Shown here piece after piece: positions 19,375 to 29,414 of a stretch of 64,000 bases of DNA. The notes beneath the pieces are model-generated. The model ran no database searches. It saw nothing but the letters and a program-made list of their open reading frames with translations, and had not been told where the DNA came from. Both the position numbers and the translations under genes were made by a program. Origin of the DNA: Pseudomonas fluorescens. Lineage in GTDB: Bacteria; Pseudomonadota; Gammaproteobacteria; Pseudomonadales; Pseudomonadaceae. Numbering within the stretch: position 1 is the first letter of the stretch; the number at the start of each line of letters is the position of its first letter. The DNA lies in assembly GCA_902825215.1 (NCBI GenBank), contig LR782234.1, positions 992,001 to 1,056,000 on the forward strand, written 5' to 3'.

Positions 19375-21474
19375 TTACACATCCATAGGTCGGTTGGCGG
19401 CTTGAATCGCGGTGAGCGCGATGGTGTAGACGATGTCATCGACTTGCGCGCCGCGCGGCAGGTCGTTCACCGGTTTGCGCAGGCCTTGCAGCATTGGCCC
19501 GAGGCTGACGCAATCGGCGCTGCGCTGCACCGCTTTGTGCGTGGTGTTGCCGGTGTTCAGATCCGGGAACACGAACACTGTGGCGCGCCCGGCGACCTGA
19601 CTGTTCGGCGCCAGTTGCCGGGCCACTTCGGCATTGGCGGCGGCGTCGTATTGCAGCGGGCCGTCGATCAGCAGTGAGTGTTGTTGCTCGTGAGCGAGCA
19701 GGGTGGCTTCGCGGACTTTCTCGACTTCTTCGCCCCTGGCCGACTCGCCGCTTGAATAGCTGATCATCGCCACGCGCGGCGTAATGCCGAACGCCGCAGC
19801 CGAGTCAGCGCTTTGCAGGGCGATCTCGGCCAGTTCGCTGGCGCTCGGATGCGGGTTCATCACGCAGTCGCCATAGACCAGCACTTCTTCGGGAAACAGC
19901 ATGAAAAACACCGACGACACCAATGTGCAGCCCGGCGCGGTCTTGATCAGTTGCAGCGCCGGGCGGATGGTGTTGGCGGTGGTGTTGATCACCCCGGATA
20001 CCAAGCCGTCGACTTCATCCAGCGCCAGCATCATGGTGCCGATCACCACGGTGTCTTCCAGTTGCTGCTCGGCCATCGGCGCGTTGAGGCTCTTGGTCTT
20101 GCGCAGGGCGACCATCGGCTCGACGTAGCGCTCGCGAATCAGGTCCGGATCCAGAATCTCCAGTCCGGCAGGCAAGACGATGCCTTGCGCGCGCGCTACC
20201 GCTTCGACGTCCTCGGGTTTGGCCAGCAACACGCAACGGGCAATCCCGCGTTCCTGGCAGATCGCCGCCGCTTGCACGGTGAACGGCTCGCTGCCTTCCG
20301 GCAGAACGATGCGCTTGTTGGCCGCTTGCGCGCGCTGAATCAGCTGATAGCGGAACACTGCCGGCGACAGACGCATCTCACGCGGCGTGCCGCAGCGCTG
20401 ATGCAGCCAGTTCGCGTCGAGATGGCTGGCGACGAAGTCGGTGATGATCTCGGCGCGCTCGCGGTCGTCGATCGGGATTTCCTTGTTCAGACCATTGAGC
20501 AGGTTGGCGGTGTCGTAGGAGCCGGTGCTCACCGACAACACCGGCAGACCGGCCTGCAACGCGCCCCGGCACAAATCCATGATGCGCGGATCGGGCAGGG
20601 TGTCGCTGGTCAACAGCAGGCCGGCCAGCGGTACGCCATTGATTGCGGCGAGGCTGACGGCAAGGATGATGTCGTCGCGATCGCCCGGCGTCACCACCAG
20701 CACGCCCGGCTTGAGCAGCTCGACGGTGTTGCGCATGGTCCGTGCGCAAATGATGATGTTGCTCATGCGCCGGGTTTCGTAGTCGCCGGCATTGAGTACC
20801 TGTGCACCCATCAGATCGGCGACGTCGCGGGTACGCGGCGCGTTGAGTTCCGGTTGAAACGGGATGCAGCCGAGCAAGCGGAAATCGCCGCTGCGCAGCA
20901 ACGGCGAGTGTTCTTTCAGACGCGCGGCAAAAGCCTCCATGCTCTCGTCGGTCTTGACCTTGTTGAGAATCACGCCGAGCACTTTCGGGTCTTTCGGGCC
21001 GCCGAACAATTGCGCCTGCAACTCGACGCGGCCGGACAGTTCGGCGAGTACTTCGTTTTCCGGCGCCGAGACCAGAATCACCTCGGCATCGAGACTCTTG
21101 GCCAGGTGCAGATTGACCCGTGCGGCATAACTGGCGCTGCGGGTCGGCACCATGCCCTCAACGACCAGTACGTCTTTGCCGACGGCGGCCTGTTGATACA
21201 GGGTAATGATTTCTTCAAGCAGTTCGTCGAGCTGACCGTCGCCGAGCATCCGCTCAACGTGCGCCAGGCCCAGGGGTTGCGGTGGCTTCAGGCCATGGGT
21301 GCGCGCCACCAGCTCGGTGGAGCGCTCCGGGCCGGTGTCGCCGGGGTGTGGCTGGGCGATCGGCTTGAAAAAGCCGACTTTAAGCCCCGCGCGCTCAAGC
21401 GTACGCACCAGCCCGAGGCTGATGGAGGTCAGGCCCACGCCAAAATCGGTGGGGGCGATAAAAAAAGTTTGCAT
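19375..21474 (-). CDS. pta: Phosphate acetyltransferase Pta (long form)
   Basis: Interconverts acetyl-CoA and acetyl phosphate. 699 residues, the class II form: an N-terminal P-loop-like DRTGG part (about 1-370) with regulatory character in homologues, and the catalytic PTA_PTB domain (about 375-695) with LVSSVFFMLFPEEVLVYGDC and SYSSGESARG. Acetate kinase, its usual partner, is not next to it here. The acyltransferase follows without a gap. Confidence 0.96.
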   Translation of the reverse strand: MQTFFIAPTDFGVGLTSISLGLVRTLERAGLKVGFFKPIAQPHPGDTGPERSTELVARTHGLKPPQPLGLAHVERMLGDGQLDELLEEIITLYQQAAVGKDVLVVEGMVPTRSASYAARVNLHLAKSLDAEVILVSAPENEVLAELSGRVELQAQLFGGPKDPKVLGVILNKVKTDESMEAFAARLKEHSPLLRSGDFRLLGCIPFQPELNAPRTRDVADLMGAQVLNAGDYETRRMSNIIICARTMRNTVELLKPGVLVVTPGDRDDIILAVSLAAINGVPLAGLLLTSDTLPDPRIMDLCRGALQAGLPVLSVSTGSYDTANLLNGLNKEIPIDDRERAEIITDFVASHLDANWLHQRCGTPREMRLSPAVFRYQLIQRAQAANKRIVLPEGSEPFTVQAAAICQERGIARCVLLAKPEDVEAVARAQGIVLPAGLEILDPDLIRERYVEPMVALRKTKSLNAPMAEQQLEDTVVIGTMMLALDEVDGLVSGVINTTANTIRPALQLIKTAPGCTLVSSVFFMLFPEEVLVYGDCVMNPHPSASELAEIALQSADSAAAFGITPRVAMISYSSGESARGEEVEKVREATLLAHEQQHSLLIDGPLQYDAAANAEVARQLAPNSQVAGRATVFVFPDLNTGNTTHKAVQRSADCVSLGPMLQGLRKPVNDLPRGAQVDDIVYTIALTAIQAANRPMDV

Positions 21475-21525
21475 GGGAATTCTCTATGCAAGGGTGTCGG
21501 CCTATGGCTGGCCGACTACCGAAAT

Positions 21526-21822
21526 TCAGTCGCCAAGGTTATCGCTAACCGAGCCCTGTGCGCACCAGCCACAGGCAAAAGGTTGACCTGTTTTTTCAAT
21601 ACGTTGCGCCGGGTCCAGCACCCATGCGCGTGATTGCCATGGCGGCTGGTGACGCAGGTGCTGAGTGTGGCCACAGGAAAGTTCGACCACCCAATGACCC
21701 TCTTCATCCTGATGAAAGCCCGTGATCGTTGAAACCCGTTTGTCCGGGTTGTGGTCGCTTTCACGCGATTGCTTCGCTAAACTTGGCCTTTCTATATTCT
21801 TATGCAAAAGGTCTCGCCCCAT
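21526..21822 (-). CDS. DUF3565-family small protein (start uncertain)
   Basis: Small cysteine-containing protein with the DUF3565 core GFHQDEEGHWVVELSCGHTQ, QPPWQSRAWVLD and the second CxxC-type GWCAQG; the Cys/His set suggests metal binding. Function unknown. The core begins only about 30 codons into the frame and no ATG, GTG or TTG lies close to it. The nearest ATG (21822) overlaps the divergent slyD start codon, which is unlikely as a real start. A non-standard start or a shorter form is possible. It lies between pta and slyD as in related genomes. Confidence 0.6.
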   Translation of the reverse strand: MGRDLLHKNIERPSLAKQSRESDHNPDKRVSTITGFHQDEEGHWVVELSCGHTQHLRHQPPWQSRAWVLDPAQRIEKTGQPFACGWCAQGSVSDNLGD

Positions 21823-22306
21823 GCTGATCGCCGCCAATAAGGCTGTCTCCATCGACTATACCCTGACCAACGACGCTGGTGAGGTCATCGACAGCTCCGC
21901 CGGCGGCGCTCCGCTGGTCTACCTGCAAGGCGCAGGCAACATCATCCCGGGCCTGGAAAAAGCTCTGGAAGGCAAAGCTGTTGGTGACGAGCTGAAAGTA
22001 TCCGTCGAGCCGGAAGACGCTTACGGCGAATACGCCGCCGAGCTGGTCAGCACCCTGAGCCGCAGCATGTTCGAAGGCGTCGACGAGCTGGAGGTCGGCA
22101 TGCAGTTCCACGCTTCGGCGCCGGACGGTCAGATGCAAATCGTCACCATCCGTGACCTCGATGGCGACGACGTGACTGTCGACGGTAACCACCCGTTGGC
22201 CGGCCAGCGTCTGAACTTCCAGGTGAAGATCGTCGACATCCGTGATGCCAGCCAGGAAGAAATCGCTCATGGTCACGTCCATGGCGAAGGTGGCCATCAC
22301 CACTGA
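21821..22306 (+). CDS. slyD: FKBP-type peptidyl-prolyl isomerase, SlyD-like
   Basis: 161 residues: FKBP domain (1-70 and 120-145) with an inserted chaperone flap, and a His-rich tail HGHVHGEGGHHH likely to bind nickel. SlyD proteins fold proline-containing chains and deliver nickel to hydrogenase or urease systems. I start at MLIAANKAV; upstream in-frame codons belong to the promoter region. Followed by a terminator. Confidence 0.93.
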   Translation: MLIAANKAVSIDYTLTNDAGEVIDSSAGGAPLVYLQGAGNIIPGLEKALEGKAVGDELKVSVEPEDAYGEYAAELVSTLSRSMFEGVDELEVGMQFHASAPDGQMQIVTIRDLDGDDVTVDGNHPLAGQRLNFQVKIVDIRDASQEEIAHGHVHGEGGHHH

Positions 22307-22335
22307 TTTTCTGCGCTAAGCTTCGAGTACTGGAG

Positions 22336-22358
22336 AGGCGCCTGCGGGCGCCTTTTTA
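22336..22358 (+). terminator. Terminator after slyD
   Basis: AGGCGCC TGCG GGCGCCTTTTT hairpin 30 bases after the stop. Confidence 0.8.
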
Positions 22359-22428
22359 GTCCGCGGCTGTCCTTGGTGGTCACGCCAAGTGGCTGTTTCG
22401 AGAAGAACAGAGAATCCTGGAGTTCGTC

Positions 22429-22911
22429 ATGAGTGCTTTTCACGACCTTAAGTTGACAGCCCTGGATGGTCAGGAGCTACCGCTGGCGCCGTTCAAGGGC
22501 CAAGTCGTGCTGGTGGTCAACGTCGCCTCCAAATGCGGCTTGACCCCTCAGTACGCGGCGCTGGAAAACCTGTATCAGCAATACAAAGGCAAAGGCTTCA
22601 GCGTGCTGGGCCTGCCGTGCAATCAGTTTGCCGGACAGGAACCGGGCTCGGAGCAAGAGATTCAGGAATTCTGCAAACTCAACTATGGCGTGACGTTTCC
22701 GTTGTCGAGCAAGCTCGAAGTCAACGGCCACGAGCGTCATCAGCTGTACCGTTTGCTGGCGGGCGAGGGGGCGGAGTTTCCTGGGGACATCACCTGGAAT
22801 TTCGAGAAGTTTCTGCTCGGCAAGGATGGCCGCGTCCTGGCGCGGTTCTCACCGCGTACGGCGCCGGATGATCCATCCGTGATTGCCGCGATCGAGAAAG
22901 CGCTGAGCTGA
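22429..22911 (+). CDS. Glutathione peroxidase-family thiol peroxidase
   Basis: 160 residues, reduces hydroperoxides, in bacteria usually with thioredoxin. The peroxidatic residue is cysteine (C36 in NVASKCGLTP), not selenocysteine. The second motif LGLPCNQFAGQEPG and the WNFEKFL motif complete the catalytic set. Cytoplasmic. GGAG upstream supports the ATG. Downstream terminator closes a monocistronic unit next to slyD, as in P. aeruginosa. Confidence 0.95.
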   Translation: MSAFHDLKLTALDGQELPLAPFKGQVVLVVNVASKCGLTPQYAALENLYQQYKGKGFSVLGLPCNQFAGQEPGSEQEIQEFCKLNYGVTFPLSSKLEVNGHERHQLYRLLAGEGAEFPGDITWNFEKFLLGKDGRVLARFSPRTAPDDPSVIAAIEKALS

Positions 22912-22920
22912 ACCATGAAT

Positions 22921-22949
22921 ATCGCAGCCAACCGGCTGCGATTTTTTTT
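22921..22949 (+). terminator. Terminator after glutathione peroxidase
   Basis: ATCGCAGCC AAC CGGCTGCGAT followed by seven further T; perfect stem 10 bases after the stop. Confidence 0.9.
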
Positions 22950-23067
22950 GCCTGGCTTTTGACCTTTAATCATTCAGATCAATAGTGGTATCGCATTAGG
23001 CTGCGCGCGCATATTATCGCCGTCATATGAATTCATGACCTGTCGATCATTTTCGTGGAGCCTTTCG

Positions 23068-24171
23068 ATGCCCGTTCAAGCCTTGTTCAAACCGTTTCAC
23101 CTCGGTGCCCTCGAACTGCCGACCCGTGTGGTCATGGCGCCGATGACCCGCTCGTTCTCTCCTGGCGGCGTACCAAACTCAAAAGTCATCGAGTACTACC
23201 GCCGCCGTGCGGCAGCCGGGGTTGGCCTGATCATCACCGAGGGCACCACGGTCGGCCACATTGCCTCCAACGGTTATCCCAACGTGCCGCAGTTCTTCGG
23301 TGAAGCGCCATTGGCCGGTTGGAAAAAAGTCGTCGATGCGGTCCACGCCGAAGGTGGCAAGATCGTTCCGCAACTGTGGCATGTCGGCAGTGTGCGCCGC
23401 ATCGGCACTGAACCGGATGCCAGCGTGCCGGGCTATGGCCCGTCGGAAAAACTCAAGGACGGTCAGGTCGTGGTGCACGGCATGACTAAACAAGACATTC
23501 AGGAGGTGATCGCTGCGTTCGCCCAGGCTGCCAAAGATGCTCAAAGCATCGGCATGGACGGCGTCGAGATCCACGGCGCCCACGGTTACCTGATCGACCA
23601 GTTTTTCTGGGAAGGCAGCAACCAGCGTACGGACGAGTACGGCGGCAGCCTGGCCAACCGCTCGCGTTTCGCCATCGAGCTGATTCAAGCTGTGCGCGCC
23701 GCGGTCGGCGAAGGTTTCCCGATCATTTTCCGTTTTTCGCAGTGGAAGCAGCAGGATTACACCGCACGTCTGGTGCAAACGCCGGAGGCGCTGGGCGAGT
23801 TCCTCAAGCCGTTGTCGGACGCCGGCGTGGATATTTTCCACTGCTCGACGCGGCGTTTCTGGGAGCCGGAATTCGACGGCTCCGACCTGAATCTGGCCGG
23901 CTGGACGCGCAAGCTCACCGGCAAACCGACCATTACCGTAGGCAGCGTCGGTCTGGATGGCGAGTTTTTGCAATTCATGGTCAACACCGACAAGGTCGCG
24001 CAACCGGCCAGCCTGGAAAACCTGCTCGAGCGTTTGAACAAAGAAGAGTTCGATCTGGTGGCAGTGGGCCGTGCGCTGCTGGTTGATCCGGACTGGGCGC
24101 AGAAGGTTCGCGAAGGGCGTGAGCAGGACATTTTGCCGTTCAGCCGTGAGGCGTTGATGACGCTGGTTTAA
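23068..24171 (+). CDS. Old yellow enzyme-family NADH:flavin oxidoreductase
   Basis: 367-residue FMN beta-barrel reductase acting on activated C=C bonds or nitro/nitrate ester xenobiotics (XenA/XenB/NemA-like). Visible: VVMAPMTRSFS at the N-terminus, the substrate-binding EIHGAHGYLIDQFF, TDEYGGSLANRSRF, and VGRALLVDPDW at the C-terminal phosphate site. I start at MPVQALFKPF, since the upstream 11 codons have no family match. The exact subfamily substrate cannot be told. A REP follows. Confidence 0.92.
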   Translation: MPVQALFKPFHLGALELPTRVVMAPMTRSFSPGGVPNSKVIEYYRRRAAAGVGLIITEGTTVGHIASNGYPNVPQFFGEAPLAGWKKVVDAVHAEGGKIVPQLWHVGSVRRIGTEPDASVPGYGPSEKLKDGQVVVHGMTKQDIQEVIAAFAQAAKDAQSIGMDGVEIHGAHGYLIDQFFWEGSNQRTDEYGGSLANRSRFAIELIQAVRAAVGEGFPIIFRFSQWKQQDYTARLVQTPEALGEFLKPLSDAGVDIFHCSTRRFWEPEFDGSDLNLAGWTRKLTGKPTITVGSVGLDGEFLQFMVNTDKVAQPASLENLLERLNKEEFDLVAVGRALLVDPDWAQKVREGREQDILPFSREALMTLV

Positions 24172-24191
24172 GCGGCGCCTGACAGGTCTCA

Positions 24192-24267
24192 TTGCCAGCA
24201 GGCTGGCCCCCACAGGGAATCGTGTTCACAACAACCCCCGTGTAGGAGCGAGCCTGCTCGCGAAGCG
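24192..24267. repeat. REP doublet (one degenerate)
   Basis: A degenerate GCCAGCAGGCTGGCCCCCAC copy at 24195 and a good TGTAGGAGCGAGCCTGCTCG copy at 24241-24260 lie in opposite orientation between convergent genes. Confidence 0.7.
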
Positions 24268-24287
24268 GTATCTGCTTCGATGGACAT

Positions 24288-25463
24288 CTAAGGTAGTGTC
24301 TGAGCTCCAGGCACCACCTGCTCCCCCACACAAGCCCCGCGCAAGTGCCCCTCAAACTGCTCAATAATCGCCCCCCACCCTTGGCGACTCGCATGCTGCC
24401 GCGCATTCAACCGCACACAGCGCAACCGTTCATCCTCCTCCAGCAACCACATCGCCGCCTCGCAAAACGCCTGCTCATCGCCGGGCATCGCCGACACGCC
24501 GTTGTAACCGTGGCGGATGTGCTGCGCCGCTGCCGCCTGATCGTAAGCCACTACGCCAAGGCCCGAAGCCAGTGCCTCAAGTACCACGTTGCCGAATGTC
24601 TCGGTCAGGCTGGGAAACAGAAATACATCGCCTGACGCATAGTGCGCGGCCAGCGCTTCTCCGCGCTGTGCACCGCAGAAAATCGCCTCGGGTAGATCCC
24701 TCTCCAGCGCCGCACGTTGCGGTCCGTCGCCGACAATGATCAGTTTCAGATTGCGTTGTGGATAAATTGCCTGGAGTTGTTCGAAACAGCGTTTGAGCAG
24801 ACCAAGGTTCTTCTCCGGCGCGAGTCGTCCTACGTGTATCACGGCGATATCGCGCTCGGACAGAACCCATTGCTCCCGTAGTGCGTTCAGCCGTTTGCTC
24901 GGATGGAACAACTGACTGTCCACACCCCGCGACAACAACGCCAAACGCTCGAAATGCCGCCGTTCCAGTTCCAGCCGCTGGCTGACACTGGGCACCAGGG
25001 TCAGCGCCGAGCGGTTGTGAAACCAGCGCAGATAATGCGTGAGCATCCGCGTCAGCAAACCGAGGCCGTACTGGCTGGTGTATTGCTGGAAATTAGTATG
25101 AAAGCCGCTCACCACTGCAATGCCCAAGCGCCGTGCCGCTCGTAGCGCCGACAACCCCAGCGGGCCTTCGGTAGCGATGTACAACACATCCGGCCGCTGG
25201 CGCTTCCAGCGGCGCAGCAGCTTGTGCATCGACGACTGACCCCATTGCAGCCCCTGATATCCCGGCAATGGCCAGCCGCGACACAACAGCAACGCTTCGT
25301 CTTCACTGCGCTGCGGATCACTGGCTTGCCGCGGTCGCACCAGCTCGACCTGATGGCCGCGGGCGCGCAAGCCATCGCACAAACGGCCAAGGGTATTGGC
25401 CACGCCGTTGATTTCCGGAGGGAAGGTTTCGCTAATGAGGGTGATATGCAGAGCTGTCGTCAT
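24288..25463 (-). CDS. Glycosyltransferase family 4 protein
   Basis: 391 residues, GT-B fold. N-terminal SETFPPEINGVANTLGRL acceptor domain motif, then HVGRLAPEKNLGLL and the donor-site stretch SLTETFGNVVLEALASG with the EX7E catalytic glutamates. Such proteins transfer sugars to lipids (MgtA/SqdX-like) or polysaccharides; the acceptor is unknown. I choose MTTALHITL as start; an ATG eight codons earlier is possible. It is convergent with the reductase and has no obvious polysaccharide genes around it. Confidence 0.9.
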   Translation of the reverse strand: MTTALHITLISETFPPEINGVANTLGRLCDGLRARGHQVELVRPRQASDPQRSEDEALLLCRGWPLPGYQGLQWGQSSMHKLLRRWKRQRPDVLYIATEGPLGLSALRAARRLGIAVVSGFHTNFQQYTSQYGLGLLTRMLTHYLRWFHNRSALTLVPSVSQRLELERRHFERLALLSRGVDSQLFHPSKRLNALREQWVLSERDIAVIHVGRLAPEKNLGLLKRCFEQLQAIYPQRNLKLIIVGDGPQRAALERDLPEAIFCGAQRGEALAAHYASGDVFLFPSLTETFGNVVLEALASGLGVVAYDQAAAAQHIRHGYNGVSAMPGDEQAFCEAAMWLLEEDERLRCVRLNARQHASRQGWGAIIEQFEGHLRGACVGEQVVPGAQTLP

Positions 25464-25527
25464 GACCTCAGTGTCGGCTGAGGCCATGTCGACGTTGTGA
25501 CGTTCGGATGATGGATTTGTGACGAGG

Positions 25528-26280
25528 TCAGCGCTGCGTCACAAGGTTCTCGGCACCACGCTCGCGCACCCAGAACAACGTCGCCCCGGCCACAGCGGCC
25601 GGCATCATCAGGATATTCACCACCGGAATCAGCAGCACCAGATAGACGATCCCGCCAAAACTCATGCTCTGCCAGCGCTTTTGCCGCAGCCAGGCGAGCA
25701 TTTCGTTCCAGCCCAGTTTGTGGTTGTCCGCCGGGTAGTCGATGTACTGGATCGCCATCATCCACACGCCGAACAGCAGCCAAAGCGGTGCGGCGACGAT
25801 GTTGACCACCGGAATGAACGAGAGGATGAACAGGCCGATCGCCCGCGGCAGGAAGTAGCCGAGCTTGCGCATTTCTCGGGCCAAGGTGCGAGGGATCATT
25901 GCGATCAGTTCGCCCCAGCTGAAGGCCGGGAAGTCATCGGTGCCGCGTACCACCACTTCGACTTTTTCAGCGAGAAACCCGTTGAAGGGCGCGGCGATCA
26001 CGTTGGCCAGCATGGTGAAGGTGAAAAACACCATCAGTGCCACGAGTACTACGAACAACGGCCAGAGAATGTAGCTGAGAAAACTCAGCCACTCGGGCAA
26101 CGAAGGCATCAATGTATCGACCCACAGGCTGAACTGATGGCCGGCCAGATAGATCAATCCGACGAACAGCACCAGGTTGATCGCCAGCGGCAGCAGCACG
26201 AACAGGCGCAGGCTGGGGCTGAGGACCAGTTTGAGGCCTTCGCGCAGGTATTGCGGGCCGGACAGAACAGGGGCGGGCAT
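25528..26280 (-). CDS. cysZ: CysZ-like sulfate transport protein (EI24 family)
   Basis: 250 residues, four hydrophobic segments (about 20-45, 65-100, 150-170, 205-230), EI24/CysZ family with the motif [16 protein letters not shown]. Inner membrane; CysZ of E. coli aids sulfate uptake for cysteine synthesis. It is divergent from trxB, an order also seen in P. aeruginosa. In this window it complements the cysD/cysNC genes 8 kb away. Confidence 0.88.
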   Translation of the reverse strand: MPAPVLSGPQYLREGLKLVLSPSLRLFVLLPLAINLVLFVGLIYLAGHQFSLWVDTLMPSLPEWLSFLSYILWPLFVVLVALMVFFTFTMLANVIAAPFNGFLAEKVEVVVRGTDDFPAFSWGELIAMIPRTLAREMRKLGYFLPRAIGLFILSFIPVVNIVAAPLWLLFGVWMMAIQYIDYPADNHKLGWNEMLAWLRQKRWQSMSFGGIVYLVLLIPVVNILMMPAAVAGATLFWVRERGAENLVTQR

Positions 26281-27553
<1,273 letters not shown>

Positions 27554-27560
27554 GATCGCA

Positions 27561-27598
27561 GGCACAAAAAAACCGGCTTCGGCCGGTTTTTTTGTGCC
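27561..27598. terminator. Terminator after trxB, symmetric
   Basis: GGCACAAAAAAACCGGC / GCCGGTTTTTTTGTGCC around TTCG; A-run and T-run on both sides make it work in either direction. Confidence 0.92.
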
Positions 27599-27625
27599 CG
27601 TTATTAACAGCCGCCACACATCCAA

Positions 27626-27715
27626 TGTGGGAGCGAGCCTGCTCGCGAAAGCGGTTTTACATTCAGCACATGAGTCAATTGACAGACCGAATTCGCGAGC
27701 AGGCTCGCTCCCACA
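27626..27715. repeat. REP doublet (inverted pair)
   Basis: TGTGGGAGCGAGCCTGCTCG at 27626 and its reverse complement ending at 27715 form a REPIN-like pair between the convergent trxB and hopJ genes. Confidence 0.88.
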
Positions 27716-27738
27716 GGGAATTGTGGTTGGCTCTGGAA

Positions 27739-28077
27739 TCAGCGGCGAGTCAGCGGCTGCGCGGCAAACTTCACACCGGCCAGGCCGTGGTTGATCAGCG
27801 CGCGGATGTTGCCGTGGTCGCTGCCCTCAGGCGTCGCCAACACCGAGCGGTAGTGCTCGCCGAATGCCAGCAGCGCTTCGTCATCGCTCAGGCCTTCCAG
27901 CAGCGCCAGGCCCAGAGTCTTGCAGGAGCCTTCGTTCTGCCCGGCGGCGTTTTCCACACCACCGTTGGTGAACGCCTGGGGCTGATAGTCGTAACCGGCG
28001 GCAATGAACGCCAAGGTGTCGGCGAAGGCGTGGTCACCGCTGTTGAGGCTGGCGCGCAGGGTGTTCAGATCAGTCAT
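27739..28077 (-). CDS. HopJ-family protein
   Basis: 112 residues of the family named for the type III effector candidate HopJ of P. syringae. Members are widespread in proteobacteria without type III secretion, so an effector role here is doubtful. Motifs: AFIAAGYDYQPQAFTNGG, NEGSCKTLGLALL and HGNIRALINHG. Start MTDLNTLRAS at 28077 overlaps the end of the DUF1244 gene by eight bases, so the two are coupled. The longer upstream frame is the DUF1244 gene in another phase. Confidence 0.88.
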   Translation of the reverse strand: MTDLNTLRASLNSGDHAFADTLAFIAAGYDYQPQAFTNGGVENAAGQNEGSCKTLGLALLEGLSDDEALLAFGEHYRSVLATPEGSDHGNIRALINHGLAGVKFAAQPLTRR

Positions 28078-28366
28078 GGGGCTTTCCTTTGGCAAACGCG
28101 GCTTGCTGCTCGGCGCTGGCTTCTTGCTGATATTGGGCTTTCCACTCGGCGTAGGGCATGCCGTAAACCACTTCACGGGCATCGTCGAGGCTGACCTCGA
28201 TCTGGCGCTCGTCGGCTTCGGCCTTGTACCACTTGGACAGGCAGTTGCGGCAGAACCCGGCGAGGTTCATCAGATCGATGTTCTGTACATCCTTGCGGCT
28301 GTCCAGGTGGGCGACCAGCCGACGAAAAGCGGCGGCTTCGAGTTCGAGGCGTTGTTGCTCGTTCAT
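28070..28366 (-). CDS. DUF1244-family protein
   Basis: 98 residues with the DUF1244 signature DLMNLAGFCRNCLSKWY (residues about 31-47; a CxxC pair C39/C42) and VVYGMPYAEWK. Helical, cytoplasmic, function unknown. It is coupled to hopJ by an 8-base overlap, and this pair is conserved in pseudomonads. GGGAGTC lies before the ATG. A CAAGC-type repeat separates it from folX. Confidence 0.88.
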   Translation of the reverse strand: MNEQQRLELEAAAFRRLVAHLDSRKDVQNIDLMNLAGFCRNCLSKWYKAEADERQIEVSLDDAREVVYGMPYAEWKAQYQQEASAEQQAAFAKGKPHD

Positions 28367-28382
28367 GGGAGTCTCTGCGAGA

Positions 28383-28481
28383 CAGCTTCAAGCGACGAGC
28401 TTCAAGCTGCAAGATGGGTGGCGGTGATACGAAGTTTACAGCTTGCCGCTTGAAGCTTGAAGCTAGCGGCTCGCTGCAAGT
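28383..28481. repeat. CAAGC-type dispersed repeat, overlapping the folX 3' end
   Basis: AGCTTCAAGCGACGAGCTTC at the left and AGCTTGCCGCTTGAAGCTT (28440-28458, identical to 16313-16331) at the right form an inverted pair around a variable centre. Its right edge runs into the folX stop region (stop at 28463-28465). Confidence 0.75.
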
Positions 28482-28834
28482 GTAATTGATACGGATTCGG
28501 CAAATCGCAGCGCATGCGGTTTGTCGACTTCGACTTCAGCGTACAGCACCGATTCGTTGCTCATCACCAGATCAAGCAACTCTTGGGTCAGGCGTTCGAG
28601 CAGGGCAAAGCGGTTGCCTTCGACATGGGCGATGATCGCCTTGGTGATGGTGCGGTAATTCAGTGCGTGGTCGATGTCGTTGTCACGTACCGCTTCCTGC
28701 GCGGCATACAGGATAGTCAGGTTGATCAGCACATCCTGCTTGTTGAGGATTTCGTCCTCGTTGATCCCGATAAAGGTGCGCAAGCGCAGATCCTTGACCC
28801 GGATGCGCGCCATTCCCGGCTGAAGTTGTGGCAT
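28463..28834 (-). CDS. folX: Dihydroneopterin triphosphate 2'-epimerase FolX
   Basis: 123 residues, FolB/FolX fold. Epimerises dihydroneopterin triphosphate to the monapterin form. Motifs: [18 protein letters not shown] and NYRTITKAI with the conserved Glu/Lys ([10 protein letters not shown]) at the active site. FolX rather than FolB is chosen because of the folM-folE-folX cluster. Its ATG abuts the folE stop. The last codons reach into a repeat element. Confidence 0.85.
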   Translation of the reverse strand: MPQLQPGMARIRVKDLRLRTFIGINEDEILNKQDVLINLTILYAAQEAVRDNDIDHALNYRTITKAIIAHVEGNRFALLERLTQELLDLVMSNESVLYAEVEVDKPHALRFAESVSITLAASR

Positions 28835-29395
28835 TTACTTGCTCCGTCCAATCAATTGCAGAAACTCCTGGCGAGTCGTGTTCGACTCGCGGAACGCGCC
28901 GAGCATGACCGAGGTGTTCATCGTCGAATTCTGTTTCTCGACACCGCGCATCATCATGCACATGTGTCTGGCCTCGATGACCACGGCGACGCCAGCGGCA
29001 CCGGTGACCTGTTGCACCGCATCGGCAATTTGCCGGGTGAGGTTTTCCTGAATCTGCAGGCGCCGGGCGAACATGTCCACCAAGCGCGCGACCTTCGACA
29101 AGCCCAGCACCTTGCCCGTCGGAATATAAGCCACATGGGCCTTGCCGATGAAGGGCAGCAGGTGATGTTCGCACAACGAATACAGCTCGATGTCGGCGAC
29201 GATGATCATTTCGTCCGTGTCGGACGCAAACAGCGCGCCGTTGACGATTTTCTCGACGCTTTGCGCATAGCCGTGACACAGGTATTGCATGGCCTTGGCC
29301 GCGCGCACCGGGGTGTCGAGCAAGCCTTCGCGGTCGGGGTTTTCACCGAGGCCAAGCAGGATTTCACGGTAATTCTCAGGCAGTGAGCGGGTCAT
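28835..29395 (-). CDS. folE: GTP cyclohydrolase I FolE
   Basis: Zinc enzyme making dihydroneopterin triphosphate from GTP. 186 residues with LCEHHLLPF and CMMMRGV, which hold the zinc ligands (Cys, His, Cys). I start at [10 protein letters not shown] with GGAAATCC around; 14 upstream codons are unlikely. Middle gene of folM-folE-folX; a homologous folE in P. putida is reported as light-inducible, which is of interest given the LOV gene 3 kb away. Confidence 0.94.
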   Translation of the reverse strand: MTRSLPENYREILLGLGENPDREGLLDTPVRAAKAMQYLCHGYAQSVEKIVNGALFASDTDEMIIVADIELYSLCEHHLLPFIGKAHVAYIPTGKVLGLSKVARLVDMFARRLQIQENLTRQIADAVQQVTGAAGVAVVIEARHMCMMMRGVEKQNSTMNTSVMLGAFRESNTTRQEFLQLIGRSK

Positions 29396-29414
29396 GGAAA
29401 TCCTCGCGAGTCGG

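Noticed and set aside
19813..21633. 606-codon plus-strand frame opposite pta
   Set aside because: Shadow of pta; high Arg/Gln/His content typical of antisense reading in GC-rich DNA.
27739..28077. HopJ as a type III effector
   Set aside because: Family name only; no type III secretion genes or hrp box here, and homologues are common in non-secreting bacteria.
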